Origin: JBOGWY01 sp050694015
GTDB taxonomy: Bacteria; Actinomycetota; CADDZG01; WHSQ01
NCBI GenBank assembly: GCA_050694015.1
Contig: JBOGWY010000348.1
Location: 1-10,349, forward strand
Direction of reading: 5' to 3'
Length of the DNA stretch: 10,349 nucleotides
How positions within the stretch are numbered: position 1 is the stretch's first letter; each line of letters begins with the position of its first letter. Shown piece after piece: positions 1 to 6,352 of the stretch. The position numbers and the translations under genes were made by a program. Under the pieces are notes generated by a model. That model was not told the origin of the DNA. It saw only the letters and a list, made by a program, of their open reading frames with translations, and made no database searches.

Positions 1-340
1 CCGTGAGGTCCTCGTAGAGCCGGGTCGCGTGGCCCACGTATTCGACGTGTCGCCTGATGTCGCGGCGCCGGGTACGGAGATCGAATCCGAGGATGCGTCC
101 CTCCCCCTCGGACGGCGACAGCGCCGTCGACACAACCCGCAGCAACGTGCTCTTGCCGGCACCGTTGGGTCCGCGGACCAGCAGCACCTCGCCGCGCTCG
201 ACGGTGAGGTCGACCCGAACCAGGGCCGGGCGGTGCTCGAACAAGCGGGACAGGCTCTCGAGCTCGATCGCCCGGCTCCTGGTACGGGCCGCGGGGGCCT
301 CGGGGGAGGCGTGGCGGTTCCTTGTTTCAATAGTTTCCAC
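1..340 (-). CDS. ccmA: ABC transporter ATP-binding protein, CcmA-like (C-terminus cut by window edge)
   Basis: This is the N-terminal 113 residues of an ABC ATPase that would power an inner-membrane exporter. The Walker A motif GPNGAGKST lies at residues 57-65. A Q-loop region reading YVGHATRLYEDLT sits at about 101-113. A His where most ABC ATPases have Gln, followed by LYEDLT, is typical of the heme exporter/cytochrome c maturation ATPase CcmA and related actinobacterial exporters. The signature motif, Walker B and H-loop lie outside the window, so the substrate cannot be fixed and the heme role is inferred. The start is GTG at 340, because the predicted promoter leaves almost no leader upstream of it; GTG at 385 is the alternative. 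About 25 residues precede the conserved domain. The gene diverges from the regulator at 522. Confidence 0.75.
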   Translation of the reverse strand, partial: METIETRNRHASPEAPAARTRSRAIELESLSRLFEHRPALVRVDLTVERGEVLLVRGPNGAGKSTLLRVVSTALSPSEGEGRILGFDLRTRRRDIRRHVEYVGHATRLYEDLT

Positions 341-388
341 TAGTGCAAGAGAATGCGGGAGCGCGGTCGGCTTGTCAACCTGCACTAG
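340..388. repeat. 8-bp inverted repeat flanking the ABC ATPase promoter (candidate operator)
   Basis: CTAGTGCA (340-347) and its exact reverse complement TGCACTAG (381-388) lie about 41 bp apart centre to centre, close to four helical turns. They bracket the -35 and -10 boxes. The proximal copy also forms the palindrome CACTAGTG (338-345) over the start codon. Nearby is a further short dyad CTACCCGGTAG (402-412). The obvious candidate ligand is the divergently encoded regulator. An 8-bp match in 145 bp can also arise by chance. Confidence 0.4.
350..378 (-). promoter_or_regulatory. Predicted sigma70-type promoter of the ABC ATPase gene
   Basis: On the minus strand a perfect -35 box TTGACA (373-378) is followed after 17 bp by CATTCT (350-355), a weak -10 keeping A2 and T6. 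Transcription would begin near 343, only a few bases before the GTG at 340, so the message would be leaderless or nearly so. No Shine-Dalgarno sequence is visible before that GTG, which fits. Confidence 0.5.
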
Positions 389-521
389 CAAAATTATTTC
401 CCTACCCGGTAGATGGGGGGGCAGATCCCCACGTCGGCGCCCTACCATTGTATTTCGGTCGATCCGGTGCTAACGTGCAAAGTCAATGACGACTGTAGGT
501 AGAACCGGGACCGAGACCGAG

Positions 522-1196
522 ATGAGCGACGCCGTTGAAGTGGTTGCCCTCCTGGGCGAACCCGTCCGGCGACGTCTGTACGAGTACGTCGTTGCCCAGG
601 GCCACGCGGTCGGACGGGACGAAGCTGCCACCGCCGTCGGGATCAAACGCCCCCTCGCGGCCTTCCACCTCGACAAGCTCGCCGAGGAAGGCCTGCTCGA
701 GGTCGAGTACAGGCGTCTGTCGGGGAAGAAGGGTCCGGGGGCCGGACGACCGGCCAAGCTCTACAAACGATCGTCCAACGACATCGAGGTGTCGCTCCCT
801 CACCGCGAGTACGAGCTCGCCGCGCGTCTGTTCGCGGAAGCTCTCAGCGGTGACGGCGGCCCCAGGCCACTAGGTGACGTTGCTCGATCGTTCGGCAAGG
901 AGATGGCCGACGAAGCGAAGAAGCGCGCCGGTCGTCAGCGAGGCGTCAAGCAACTCACGCGCACTGCGGAGGAAGTCCTGCAGGATTACGGCTTCGAGCC
1001 GTTCCACGACGAGGACGGGAACATCCGTCTGCGCAACTGCCCGTTCCACGCTCTGTCGCGTCAGTACACGAATCTCGTGTGTGGGATGAACCTCGACATC
1101 ATGCGGGCGATGGTCGAAGAACTCGGTCTCGAGCGACTCGAAGCGAAGCTGGAACCGCAGCCGGGCATGTGCTGCGTAGCCTTCCGTAAGGTCTAG
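522..1196 (+). CDS. Winged-helix transcriptional regulator with C-terminal cysteine motif (SufR-like)
   Basis: This is a 224-residue DNA-binding regulator. Residues ~5-85 form an ArsR/MarR-type winged helix: LGEPVRRRLYEYV, then the recognition-helix region VGIKRPLAAFHLDKL, then a basic wing containing KKGPGAGRPAKLY. The C-terminal half holds NCPFHAL, LVCGMN and PGMCCVAF, giving cysteines 173, 187, 217 and 218. In SufR-type regulators of Fe-S assembly, C-terminal cysteines hold a labile Fe-S cluster that controls DNA binding; cluster binding here is inferred. The start could also be ATG at 486 (236 residues). ATG 522 is preferred because the 12 extra residues lie outside the domain, though neither start has a clear ribosome site. 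It diverges from the ABC ATPase gene, as related regulators do near ABC and suf genes. No suf gene is visible in the window. Confidence 0.8.
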   Translation: MSDAVEVVALLGEPVRRRLYEYVVAQGHAVGRDEAATAVGIKRPLAAFHLDKLAEEGLLEVEYRRLSGKKGPGAGRPAKLYKRSSNDIEVSLPHREYELAARLFAEALSGDGGPRPLGDVARSFGKEMADEAKKRAGRQRGVKQLTRTAEEVLQDYGFEPFHDEDGNIRLRNCPFHALSRQYTNLVCGMNLDIMRAMVEELGLERLEAKLEPQPGMCCVAFRKV

Positions 1197-1198
1197 CC

Positions 1199-1254
1199 CC
1201 CGAACTTTTCTAACTCAGCAACATGCCAGCGCGCTCTGACACGCGCAGTTCGGG
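1199..1254. terminator. Possible hairpin between convergent genes
   Basis: In the 87-bp gap between two converging genes, CCCGAAC (1199-1205) pairs with GTTCGGG (1248-1254). Within that span GCGCG (1229-1233) pairs with CGCGC (1242-1246). No T-run follows on either strand, so this is not a textbook intrinsic terminator; it may aid factor-dependent termination in both directions. Confidence 0.25.
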
Positions 1255-1283
1255 ATCGACCGAGTCCTGCGTACCCGGCAGCG

Positions 1284-2396
1284 CTACGAGCATCTCCTCA
1301 CGGCTCTGCCCGCGTTAACGATCCCGTACCCAGTCGCTCGGTCGTACGTACCGTTGTTCGAAGAAGTCTTCAAGATACAGTCCACGATCTCTTCATTGTC
1401 GAGTCCGCGGCCCGACAGGAGCGCGGCGATGCCGGCTACGTGAGGGGTCGCCATCGATGTGCCCCACAGCGTCGCGTATCCCTTCATGCCACAGTCGAAC
1501 TGGTCGCGCGCTAGGAACGTCGACCAAATGAGGTTTCTACCGTCGCAGAAGTCTCGACCACCCTGGTACTCACCTCCAGGCGCCAGCACGGCCTTGTCAT
1601 CGGTCGGCTTGACGGGGTCGCTCGAGTAATCCGCCACTTCTCCCTCCCGGTTCGTGGCCGCAACACATACGACCAGGGGGTCTGCCGCGGGGTAGATACA
1701 TAGCGGATCATCCTCACCATTCCCTGCAGCTGCAACGATCACCGCTCCACGCCTCCACGCGAACTCGATCGCTTCGGAAACCCCGCTCAAAGGGTTATCC
1801 GTCACCAGGAAGGTTGACAGGCTGAGGTTGATCACATCCGCGCCGTTCTTGGCGGCGTACCGGATCCCCTGTGCCACACTGCGGCTTACCTCATTCAGCT
1901 CAAGCTCGCTCTCGTTGCCCCGAAGGACGCGAATCGGCATCAGTTTCGCTCGGGGAGCCACGCCCACCGTGCCGATGCCGTTGTCGCCACGCGCAGCCAC
2001 TATTCCTGCCACATGCGTTCCGTGCCCATTCTGGTCCTGTGGCCCGGGACAGTTCCTACCGTCTCCTTCGATGGCGAGGTCTACCCCTTGGACGAGATTG
2101 CCGCGGAGATCCGGATGGCTCAGGTCCACTCCGGTGTCGACAACTGCGACTACCGCTCCGTCGCCTCGAGCTCCTTGCTCCCACGCGTTCGAGGCATCGA
2201 TCCGTTCGAGCCCCCACTGCTGAGGGAAGAGAGGGTCGTTAACGACGGCCGCCCTTTTCGGCGCGCCGCCCGTGTCGTATGCCCTCTGCGCCTCCTTACA
2301 GCGCGGCGACTGAGCGGGAGCGACTCGCGCGAAAGCCAGAACCGACCCGAGGATGATGAGGGCCGCGAAGACCAGCCTTACCGCTGTCGAGGTCAC
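1284..2396 (-). CDS. Secreted subtilisin-like serine protease (S8 family)
   Basis: This is a 370-residue exported endopeptidase. A signal peptide covers residues ~1-28 (TSTAVR, a hydrophobic stretch, then a likely cut after APA). The catalytic triad is visible: Asp87 in VVDTGVDLSHPDL, His125 in NGHGTHVAG and Ser314 in GTSMATPHVAG. The oxyanion-hole Asn226 is in AAAGNG. Only ~50 residues separate the signal from the catalytic domain, so there is no full I9 inhibitory prodomain; NDPLFPQQWGL is the usual lead-in of prodomain-light subtilases. Eight cysteines in the mature part could form up to four disulfides. There is no sortase signal or membrane tail. GTG at 2396 is chosen because it begins directly at the signal peptide; the longer reading frame to 2516 would overlap the divergent gene and bury the signal. 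No clear ribosome site precedes it. Confidence 0.88.
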   Translation of the reverse strand: MTSTAVRLVFAALIILGSVLAFARVAPAQSPRCKEAQRAYDTGGAPKRAAVVNDPLFPQQWGLERIDASNAWEQGARGDGAVVAVVDTGVDLSHPDLRGNLVQGVDLAIEGDGRNCPGPQDQNGHGTHVAGIVAARGDNGIGTVGVAPRAKLMPIRVLRGNESELELNEVSRSVAQGIRYAAKNGADVINLSLSTFLVTDNPLSGVSEAIEFAWRRGAVIVAAAGNGEDDPLCIYPAADPLVVCVAATNREGEVADYSSDPVKPTDDKAVLAPGGEYQGGRDFCDGRNLIWSTFLARDQFDCGMKGYATLWGTSMATPHVAGIAALLSGRGLDNEEIVDCILKTSSNNGTYDRATGYGIVNAGRAVRRCS

Positions 2397-2455
2397 ATAT
2401 GGAGTACGACGTAAGCGCTCCTCGGTAACAGCCTTTCTCCTGCAAGAAGAGAGCT

Positions 2456-3298
2456 GTGGCCACCATCGGCCCCCGCCCCGCGTATCGTTTTCCCGTGGGA
2501 GAGGATGTTGCCGCACTCATCGACCGAGACGCAGCATCGGGCGCGCTGGTCTCCTACACCTCTCGGCTGTGCGCCATCCTTCGCACCGATCCGGATAGGG
2601 ACTCGCCCGCGATCGGTACGTGGACTCTTGGGGATGTCGCCAACCACGTTGCGTGGGGGATCGAGAACTACACCCGATGGCTTCAAGGCGCCGATGCCCC
2701 GGATCTCGATGCGGTCGAGAACATGGCGCGGTGGAACATCGAAACGGTGCGCGCGCTACCACCGGCCGATCTATCCAGCCTGGCCGACCGGATCGAGGTG
2801 GCGACCGACGAGTTCAGCCGGTCCGCAGAAAACGTACCTGCGTCAAGTGAAGTGAGGTGGTACGCCGGGAATCGGATCCCGGTCGAGGTTGCCATCACGA
2901 TGAGATTGGGTGAAGCCGCGGTTCATGGCCTCGACATCGCCGCTGCGGCCAAGCATGAATGGGTCATAGATCCGGATGCCGCCCGAGCGATCTCTTACGG
3001 CCTCGGCTACATCGCGCCGTACCTCGTCAGCGCCGAGAAGCTGGACTTCAACGGAACCATTCGCGTCCGGATCCGGCGTGGCTCGGATCTGTACTACATC
3101 ATCGAAGACCGGCATCTCCACGTTCGTACAGAGGGCCCGGGTCCCGGGTGGAACCTCTCGGTCGCCCCGGTCGGGTGGGTGCTCGTCACAACAGGACGCA
3201 GGAACCAGTGGATGGCCGCAGGAACAGGCAAGATCGTCGGGTGGGGTACCCGGCCCTCGCTCCCGTTCAGACTGCGCGCCGCAAGTTTCCAGGGTTAG
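2456..3298 (+). CDS. Maleylpyruvate isomerase/DinB-fold protein (mycothiol-dependent type)
   Basis: This 280-residue protein has an N-terminal four-helix DinB-like domain of the mycothiol maleylpyruvate isomerase (MDMPI) superfamily and a smaller C-terminal alpha/beta domain resembling the SCP2-like tail of that family. The family's metal ligands are visible: His64 in WTLGDVANHVAW, and Glu153 and His157 in GEAAVHGLD. Members catalyse thiol-dependent isomerisation or transfer, but most are uncharacterised, so the substrate here is unknown. No gentisate or maleylpyruvate pathway genes lie nearby, so actual maleylpyruvate isomerase activity is not supported. The start is GTG at 2456, preceded by a purine-rich GAAGAGAG; GTG 2495 is an alternative without a ribosome site. 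Only 59 bp separate it from the divergent protease, so their promoters must be close or shared. Confidence 0.82.
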   Translation: MATIGPRPAYRFPVGEDVAALIDRDAASGALVSYTSRLCAILRTDPDRDSPAIGTWTLGDVANHVAWGIENYTRWLQGADAPDLDAVENMARWNIETVRALPPADLSSLADRIEVATDEFSRSAENVPASSEVRWYAGNRIPVEVAITMRLGEAAVHGLDIAAAAKHEWVIDPDAARAISYGLGYIAPYLVSAEKLDFNGTIRVRIRRGSDLYYIIEDRHLHVRTEGPGPGWNLSVAPVGWVLVTTGRRNQWMAAGTGKIVGWGTRPSLPFRLRAASFQG

Positions 3299-3338
3299 CG
3301 CAACGAGTCACGAGTACCCCGCCGGCCGTTTGCGATCG

Positions 3339-3932
3339 CTAGCCCGCGACTACGCGGGGCTCGGCGTGCTCACCGCGCGAGAGCTGCGTGGCGAGTCTCG
3401 TCGTCTCGGCACCGAGACGGTGCAACTGTTTCTCCAAGCCATCGCGCGACGGTCTCCCGTGCTCATCGAAGGCCGTGCGCGAATGAGGGATCGCAACCAC
3501 GGTCGGGACCGCGACGGCACGCAGCGAGCGCACCATGAAGTCCATCGACGTCACCGTATGGAGCGCATGAGGGCCGCCGGACACGGCGATCAAGCCGATC
3601 ACCTTGTCGTCCAGCTTAGGGCGCCCGCGCGTCTTCAGCGCGTCGAACCAGTCGATGGCGTTCTTGAATGCACCGCTCACGCCGCCGTGGTACGTGGGAC
3701 TGCTCCAGATCAGGCCGTGCGCGCCGTCGACGGCCTGGATCAGTCGCAGCACGGACGCCGGATAGACCTCGACGCCGGGGCGAAAGTTCGGAAGATCCAG
3801 CTCCTTCAGGTCGATCAGTTCGGTGACGGCTCCTGCCGCGTGCGCCGCGTCGAGAGCGAGCTTCAGCGCGGTGAGACTTCGAGACGAAGGAGCGAGCGAT
3901 CCGCCCAGTCCGACGATCCTTACAGGCGCCAT
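3339..3932 (-). CDS. NAD(P)H-dependent FMN reductase, flavodoxin-like fold
   Basis: This 197-residue cytoplasmic flavoprotein is of the NADPH-dependent FMN reductase/SsuE-ArsH superfamily. The phosphate-binding loop GGSLAPSSRS is at 10-19. The flavin-binding SSPTYHGGVSGAFKNAIDW is at 77-95, the most diagnostic stretch of the family. A glycine loop VSGGPHAL lies at 118-125. Length is normal for the family. Such enzymes reduce free FMN or quinones and azo compounds with NAD(P)H; the sequence does not say which. The ATG at 3932 has GGAG six bases upstream. The gene converges with the plus-strand gene ending at 3298 and lies downstream of a strong hairpin, so it is probably transcribed separately from the four-gene unit at its right. 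No sulfonate-use genes are next to it, so ssuE is not assigned. Confidence 0.85.
   Translation of the reverse strand: MAPVRIVGLGGSLAPSSRSLTALKLALDAAHAAGAVTELIDLKELDLPNFRPGVEVYPASVLRLIQAVDGAHGLIWSSPTYHGGVSGAFKNAIDWFDALKTRGRPKLDDKVIGLIAVSGGPHALHTVTSMDFMVRSLRAVAVPTVVAIPHSRTAFDEHGRPSRDGLEKQLHRLGAETTRLATQLSRGEHAEPRVVAG
3343..3358. terminator. Short GC hairpin at convergent gene ends
   Basis: CCCGCG and CGCGGG form a 6-bp stem around the loop ACTA. It lies 45 bp past the stop of the plus-strand gene and inside the last codons of the minus-strand reductase. No T-run follows, so a terminator role for the plus-strand gene is only possible. Confidence 0.2.
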
Positions 3933-3964
3933 CCGTCACTCCGTCGTTTCGATGCGTGTGGAAC

Positions 3965-4007
3965 CCGGGGGCGAGGGCGGGGGGACGTACAAAACCCCCG
4001 CCCCCGG
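3965..4007 (-). terminator. Strong G/C hairpin downstream of the lipoprotein gene
   Basis: Two alternative stems are possible: GGGCGGGGG (3975-3983) with CCCCCGCCC (3995-4003), or CCGGGGGC (3965-3972) with GCCCCCGG (4000-4007). It begins 15 bp after the stop of the minus-strand lipoprotein gene and ends 32 bp before the reductase start. There is no T-run, so termination may rely on the strength of the hairpin or on a factor. Confidence 0.5.
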
Positions 4008-4021
4008 AGATCTATGGCGAT

Positions 4022-5236
4022 CTAATAGTCGTACGTGGCGTCGGCCGACGTGCGTACGGCCGCGAGGCCCTCGGCAAGTGCATCCGCCATGTGCAGGATG
4101 TGGGTGCGAACCGCGTCGTACGCCTCGATCTCGGCTTCGTGGTCGCCGGTCAGGCGAGCGACGGCCTCGGCGAGCGTGGTGTCGAGGTGGACCTTCATCA
4201 TGTCGCGCAGCGCGGCACGAGGACCGACACCGGCCGTGGCGAGGAAGTCGGCGATCTCGTTGCCGTTGCGGTACCAAGCCTTCGAGGTCTTGGTGACGGC
4301 GGCATCGTCGCCTGCCTTGGCGACGCGGATGAGGTCGGCCGCGATCAGGATGTGCTCGTTGAGCAGCCGGGTGAGCTCGGTGCCGGCCTCGTCACCGAAT
4401 ATCGGCTTGATCGCGTCCCCGATCTCGGTCTGGTTTCGGAGCAGCCGCGCCGCAGTGACGTCGATGTCGGCGAGGCCGTCGACCGCACTCACGATGAACA
4501 GACGCGTCCACACGATGTGGTCCTCCCACAAGGCGCGGACATCACGGCGGATCTGCGCCGCGTCGCTCGAGTCGGATTCCTCGGCGAAACGCTCCGGCAT
4601 CGCGGCGATGATCCCGTTGGCCAGTGCATCCGCCATGTGCAGGATGTGCGCGCGGACCTCGTCGTACGCCTTGATCTCGGCCTCGTAGTCGCCGGTCAGG
4701 CGCGCGACGGCCTCGTCGAGGGTCGTGTCGAGATGGCCCTTCATCATCTCGCGCGTCGCGGCACGAGGAGCGATGCCAGCGGTGCTGAGGAAGTCGGCGA
4801 TCTCGTCGCCGTTGCGATACCACGCTTTGGAGGTCTTGGTGACTGCGGCATCGTCGCCTTCCTTCGCCGCAGCGATGAGGTCGGCGGCGGTGAGGATGTG
4901 CTCGTTGAGGAGCTCGGTGAGATGGTTGCCGGCCTCGTCGCCGAACAACGGCTTGATCGCGTCACCGATCTCTTTCTGGTTACGCAGCAGACGCGCGGCG
5001 GTCACGTCGGTGTCTTTGAGGCCGTCGACCGCACTCACGATGTAGAGACGGGTCCAGGCGATGTGGTCCTCCCATAGAGCGCGGACGTCGTCGCGGAACG
5101 TATCTCTATCGATGAGCTCGGCGGTTTCGACCGCGATGTCGTCCGACGATGACGCGCTGATGACGTCGGCGTCATTCCCGCACGCGCCGAGGATCACGGC
5201 GGCGGCGACCAGAGCGATAGCTATGGTTCTCTTCAT
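4022..5236 (-). CDS. Lipoprotein with two tandem copies of an uncharacterised helical domain
   Basis: This is a 404-residue exported protein. Residues 1-19 form a lipoprotein signal (MKRT, a hydrophobic stretch, lipobox LGAC with Cys19), so it should be anchored on the outer face of the cell membrane. An acidic/Ser linker is followed by two near-identical domains at 48-211 and 230-393 (135 of 164 residues identical, no gaps). Each copy is strongly helical and carries regularly placed acidic and His residues: LWEDH, LLNEHI, HLDTT and AHILHMAD (THILHMAD in the second). I recall single-domain relatives as unnamed hypothetical proteins; no function is known to me. The His/Glu pattern on successive helices suggests a metal-binding helix bundle, which is inference. 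The ATG at 5236 has AAAGGA upstream. It is the last gene of a four-gene unit, 28 bp after the zinc-finger gene. An upstream open frame reaching 5755 is not used. Confidence 0.85.
   Translation of the reverse strand: MKRTIAIALVAAAVILGACGNDADVISASSSDDIAVETAELIDRDTFRDDVRALWEDHIAWTRLYIVSAVDGLKDTDVTAARLLRNQKEIGDAIKPLFGDEAGNHLTELLNEHILTAADLIAAAKEGDDAAVTKTSKAWYRNGDEIADFLSTAGIAPRAATREMMKGHLDTTLDEAVARLTGDYEAEIKAYDEVRAHILHMADALANGIIAAMPERFAEESDSSDAAQIRRDVRALWEDHIVWTRLFIVSAVDGLADIDVTAARLLRNQTEIGDAIKPIFGDEAGTELTRLLNEHILIAADLIRVAKAGDDAAVTKTSKAWYRNGNEIADFLATAGVGPRAALRDMMKVHLDTTLAEAVARLTGDHEAEIEAYDAVRTHILHMADALAEGLAAVRTSADATYDY
4058..4549 (-). repeat. Tandem domain copy 2 of the lipoprotein gene
   Basis: Encodes residues 230-393. 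An 18-residue Ser/Asp/Glu-containing linker separates it from copy 1. LWEDHI, DVTAARLLRNQ, DDAAVTKTSKAWYRNG and ILHMADALA are unchanged between the copies. Confidence 0.9.
4604..5095 (-). repeat. Tandem domain copy 1 of the lipoprotein gene
   Basis: Encodes residues 48-211. It aligns without gaps to the second copy at an offset of 546 bp (182 codons), 82% identical in protein, with many silent differences. This suggests an in-frame duplication that has since been under selection at the protein level. Confidence 0.9.
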
Positions 5237-5264
5237 GTTCTCTTTCCTTTCGTCGTTCGTGCTT

Positions 5265-5468
5265 TCACGCGGCGTTCGTCGCAGCGCTCGGTGCGTCGAG
5301 CCGTCCGGCTCGGGGGTGCGCGTGGTGGCAGTGGCAAGCCTCGAGTAGGTCGTCCCCCACGGAGCGCGGCAGCGCGCTGAACCGTGGGTGGTCATGACCG
5401 AGGTGGTCACGCAACTCCGTGGCGAACCGGAACCGCAGGTCGCAGCGGGGGCACTGGAATATCTCCAT
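5265..5468 (-). CDS. Small C2H2-type zinc-finger-like protein (67 aa)
   Basis: The N-terminal half follows the C2H2 zinc-finger spacing: Cys6-x2-Cys9, 12 residues, then His22 with His25 or His27, including hydrophobic Phe13 and Leu19 near the expected core positions (FQCPRCDLRF, ELRDHLGHDH). A second possible metal site is the cluster ACHCHHAH at 44-51. The tail is Ala-rich and probably disordered. It could bind DNA, RNA, a protein partner or simply metal; nothing decides this. The ATG at 5468 has an excellent ribosome site, AGGAGG, six bases upstream. The start lies inside the 3' end of the patatin gene (62-bp overlap in another frame), and the stop is 28 bp before the lipoprotein start, so it fits the operon. 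No homologue is recognised by name. Confidence 0.72.
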   Translation of the reverse strand: MEIFQCPRCDLRFRFATELRDHLGHDHPRFSALPRSVGDDLLEACHCHHAHPRAGRLDAPSAATNAA

Positions 5469-6318
5469 CGTTCCCTCCTTTCTTTTCTTCGTGATCGTGG
5501 TTGTGGTCGCACGTCGAGCAGGGCTCGCCGGCGAGGAAGCGAAGCGTTTGGTCGTGCGCTTGGTCGATGAGCGTCGGGGCCTTGGAGAGATCGCGGAGCC
5601 CGACCTCGGTACACACCGGCGGGATCTGGATGATCTCGAGACCCGGCTGCGTGAACAGATCGCCGGAGTGAACGCGGATGCGTTGCGACAGAAGGATCCC
5701 GATCGAATGCGCCAGGATCGACAGCGGCGAGCGGTGGTCCGCCGGGGGCGGACACGGGAACCCAACGGACAGCACGTACACGCGGGTCGCTCCGGCTGCT
5801 ACGGCCGGTTGCAGTGGAACGTGGTCGCTGAGACCGCCGTCGAGATACAGCTCACCGTCGATCTCGTGCGGCGGAAAGATCGCGGGGAGCGCGGTGCTGG
5901 CGAGGATCGCGTCGATCACCGAACCGCGCTCGAAGACGAACTCGGATCCGTCGGCGAAGCGAGTCGCGACGATGCGGACGGGAACGCGCGCTTCCTCGAT
6001 GTCCTCGTAACCGAGTTCCCTCTCGAAGAGGCGTCGCATCGAGGCCGGCGAGAACAGCGCGCCGCCGCGCGTGAAGGTTCGCAACGCGCGCAGTGGATTG
6101 ACGGGGAAGATGTCGCGTGAACGCACGCCCCGCCACACGCGACAGAGGTCTCGAGCGCGCTCGAGCGTCGGATCCGCCGCGATGTACGCCGCGTTGGCGG
6201 CACCGATCGAGGTCCCGACGACGAGGTCCGGGGAGATGCCGGATTCCAGCAGGCCCTTGAGCATGCCGGCCTGGATCGAGCCGAGGTTCGCCCCACCCGA
6301 CAGGACGAACGCGTTCAC
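5407..6318 (-). CDS. Patatin-like phospholipase (RssA/YlbK-type)
   Basis: This 303-residue lipid acyl hydrolase uses a Ser-Asp dyad. The oxyanion-hole loop SGGANLGS is at 7-14, the nucleophile elbow GTSIG at 35-39 (Ser37), and the catalytic Asp160 lies in LDGGLSDHVPL. Size and layout match the short bacterial patatin proteins, which act on membrane phospholipids or other acyl esters. There is no signal peptide, so it should be cytoplasmic or peripheral to the membrane. The C-terminal ~40 residues are unusual: a Cys/His/acidic stretch (PCSTCDHNHDHEE), then a Pro-rich end encoded within the next gene. The start is GTG at 6318 with AGAGGG seven bases upstream and the conserved strand immediately after. 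It lies 34 bp behind the zinc-ribbon gene, and downstream genes code for a zinc finger and a lipoprotein. Confidence 0.9.
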   Translation of the reverse strand: MNAFVLSGGANLGSIQAGMLKGLLESGISPDLVVGTSIGAANAAYIAADPTLERARDLCRVWRGVRSRDIFPVNPLRALRTFTRGGALFSPASMRRLFERELGYEDIEEARVPVRIVATRFADGSEFVFERGSVIDAILASTALPAIFPPHEIDGELYLDGGLSDHVPLQPAVAAGATRVYVLSVGFPCPPPADHRSPLSILAHSIGILLSQRIRVHSGDLFTQPGLEIIQIPPVCTEVGLRDLSKAPTLIDQAHDQTLRFLAGEPCSTCDHNHDHEEKKGGNDGDIPVPPLRPAVPVRHGVA

Positions 6319-6352
6319 CGGCGCACCCTCTTGCGGACGCGCACCCTGACCT

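Noticed and set aside
29..473. Two overlapping plus-strand open frames at the left edge
   Set aside because: They are antisense to the Walker A-bearing ATPase frame and show no protein-like pattern.
2397..2516. 40-residue N-terminal extension of the subtilase
   Set aside because: It precedes the signal peptide and overlaps the divergent gene at 2456; the sequence is low-complexity and Arg-rich.
2976..4025. 349-codon open frame on the plus strand
   Set aside because: It overlaps the MDMPI gene in another frame and runs antisense through the FMN reductase; its composition is Arg/Ser-rich shadow sequence.
3956..5077. 373-codon open frame on the plus strand opposite the lipoprotein gene
   Set aside because: It is antisense to a gene with signal peptide, lipobox and ribosome site. 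Its internal repeats only mirror the duplicated domain, and it has no recognisable motif.
5237..5755. N-terminal extension of the lipoprotein frame by 173 codons
   Set aside because: It would bury the lipoprotein signal and lipobox and overlap the zinc-finger and patatin genes; the ATG at 5236 has its own ribosome site.
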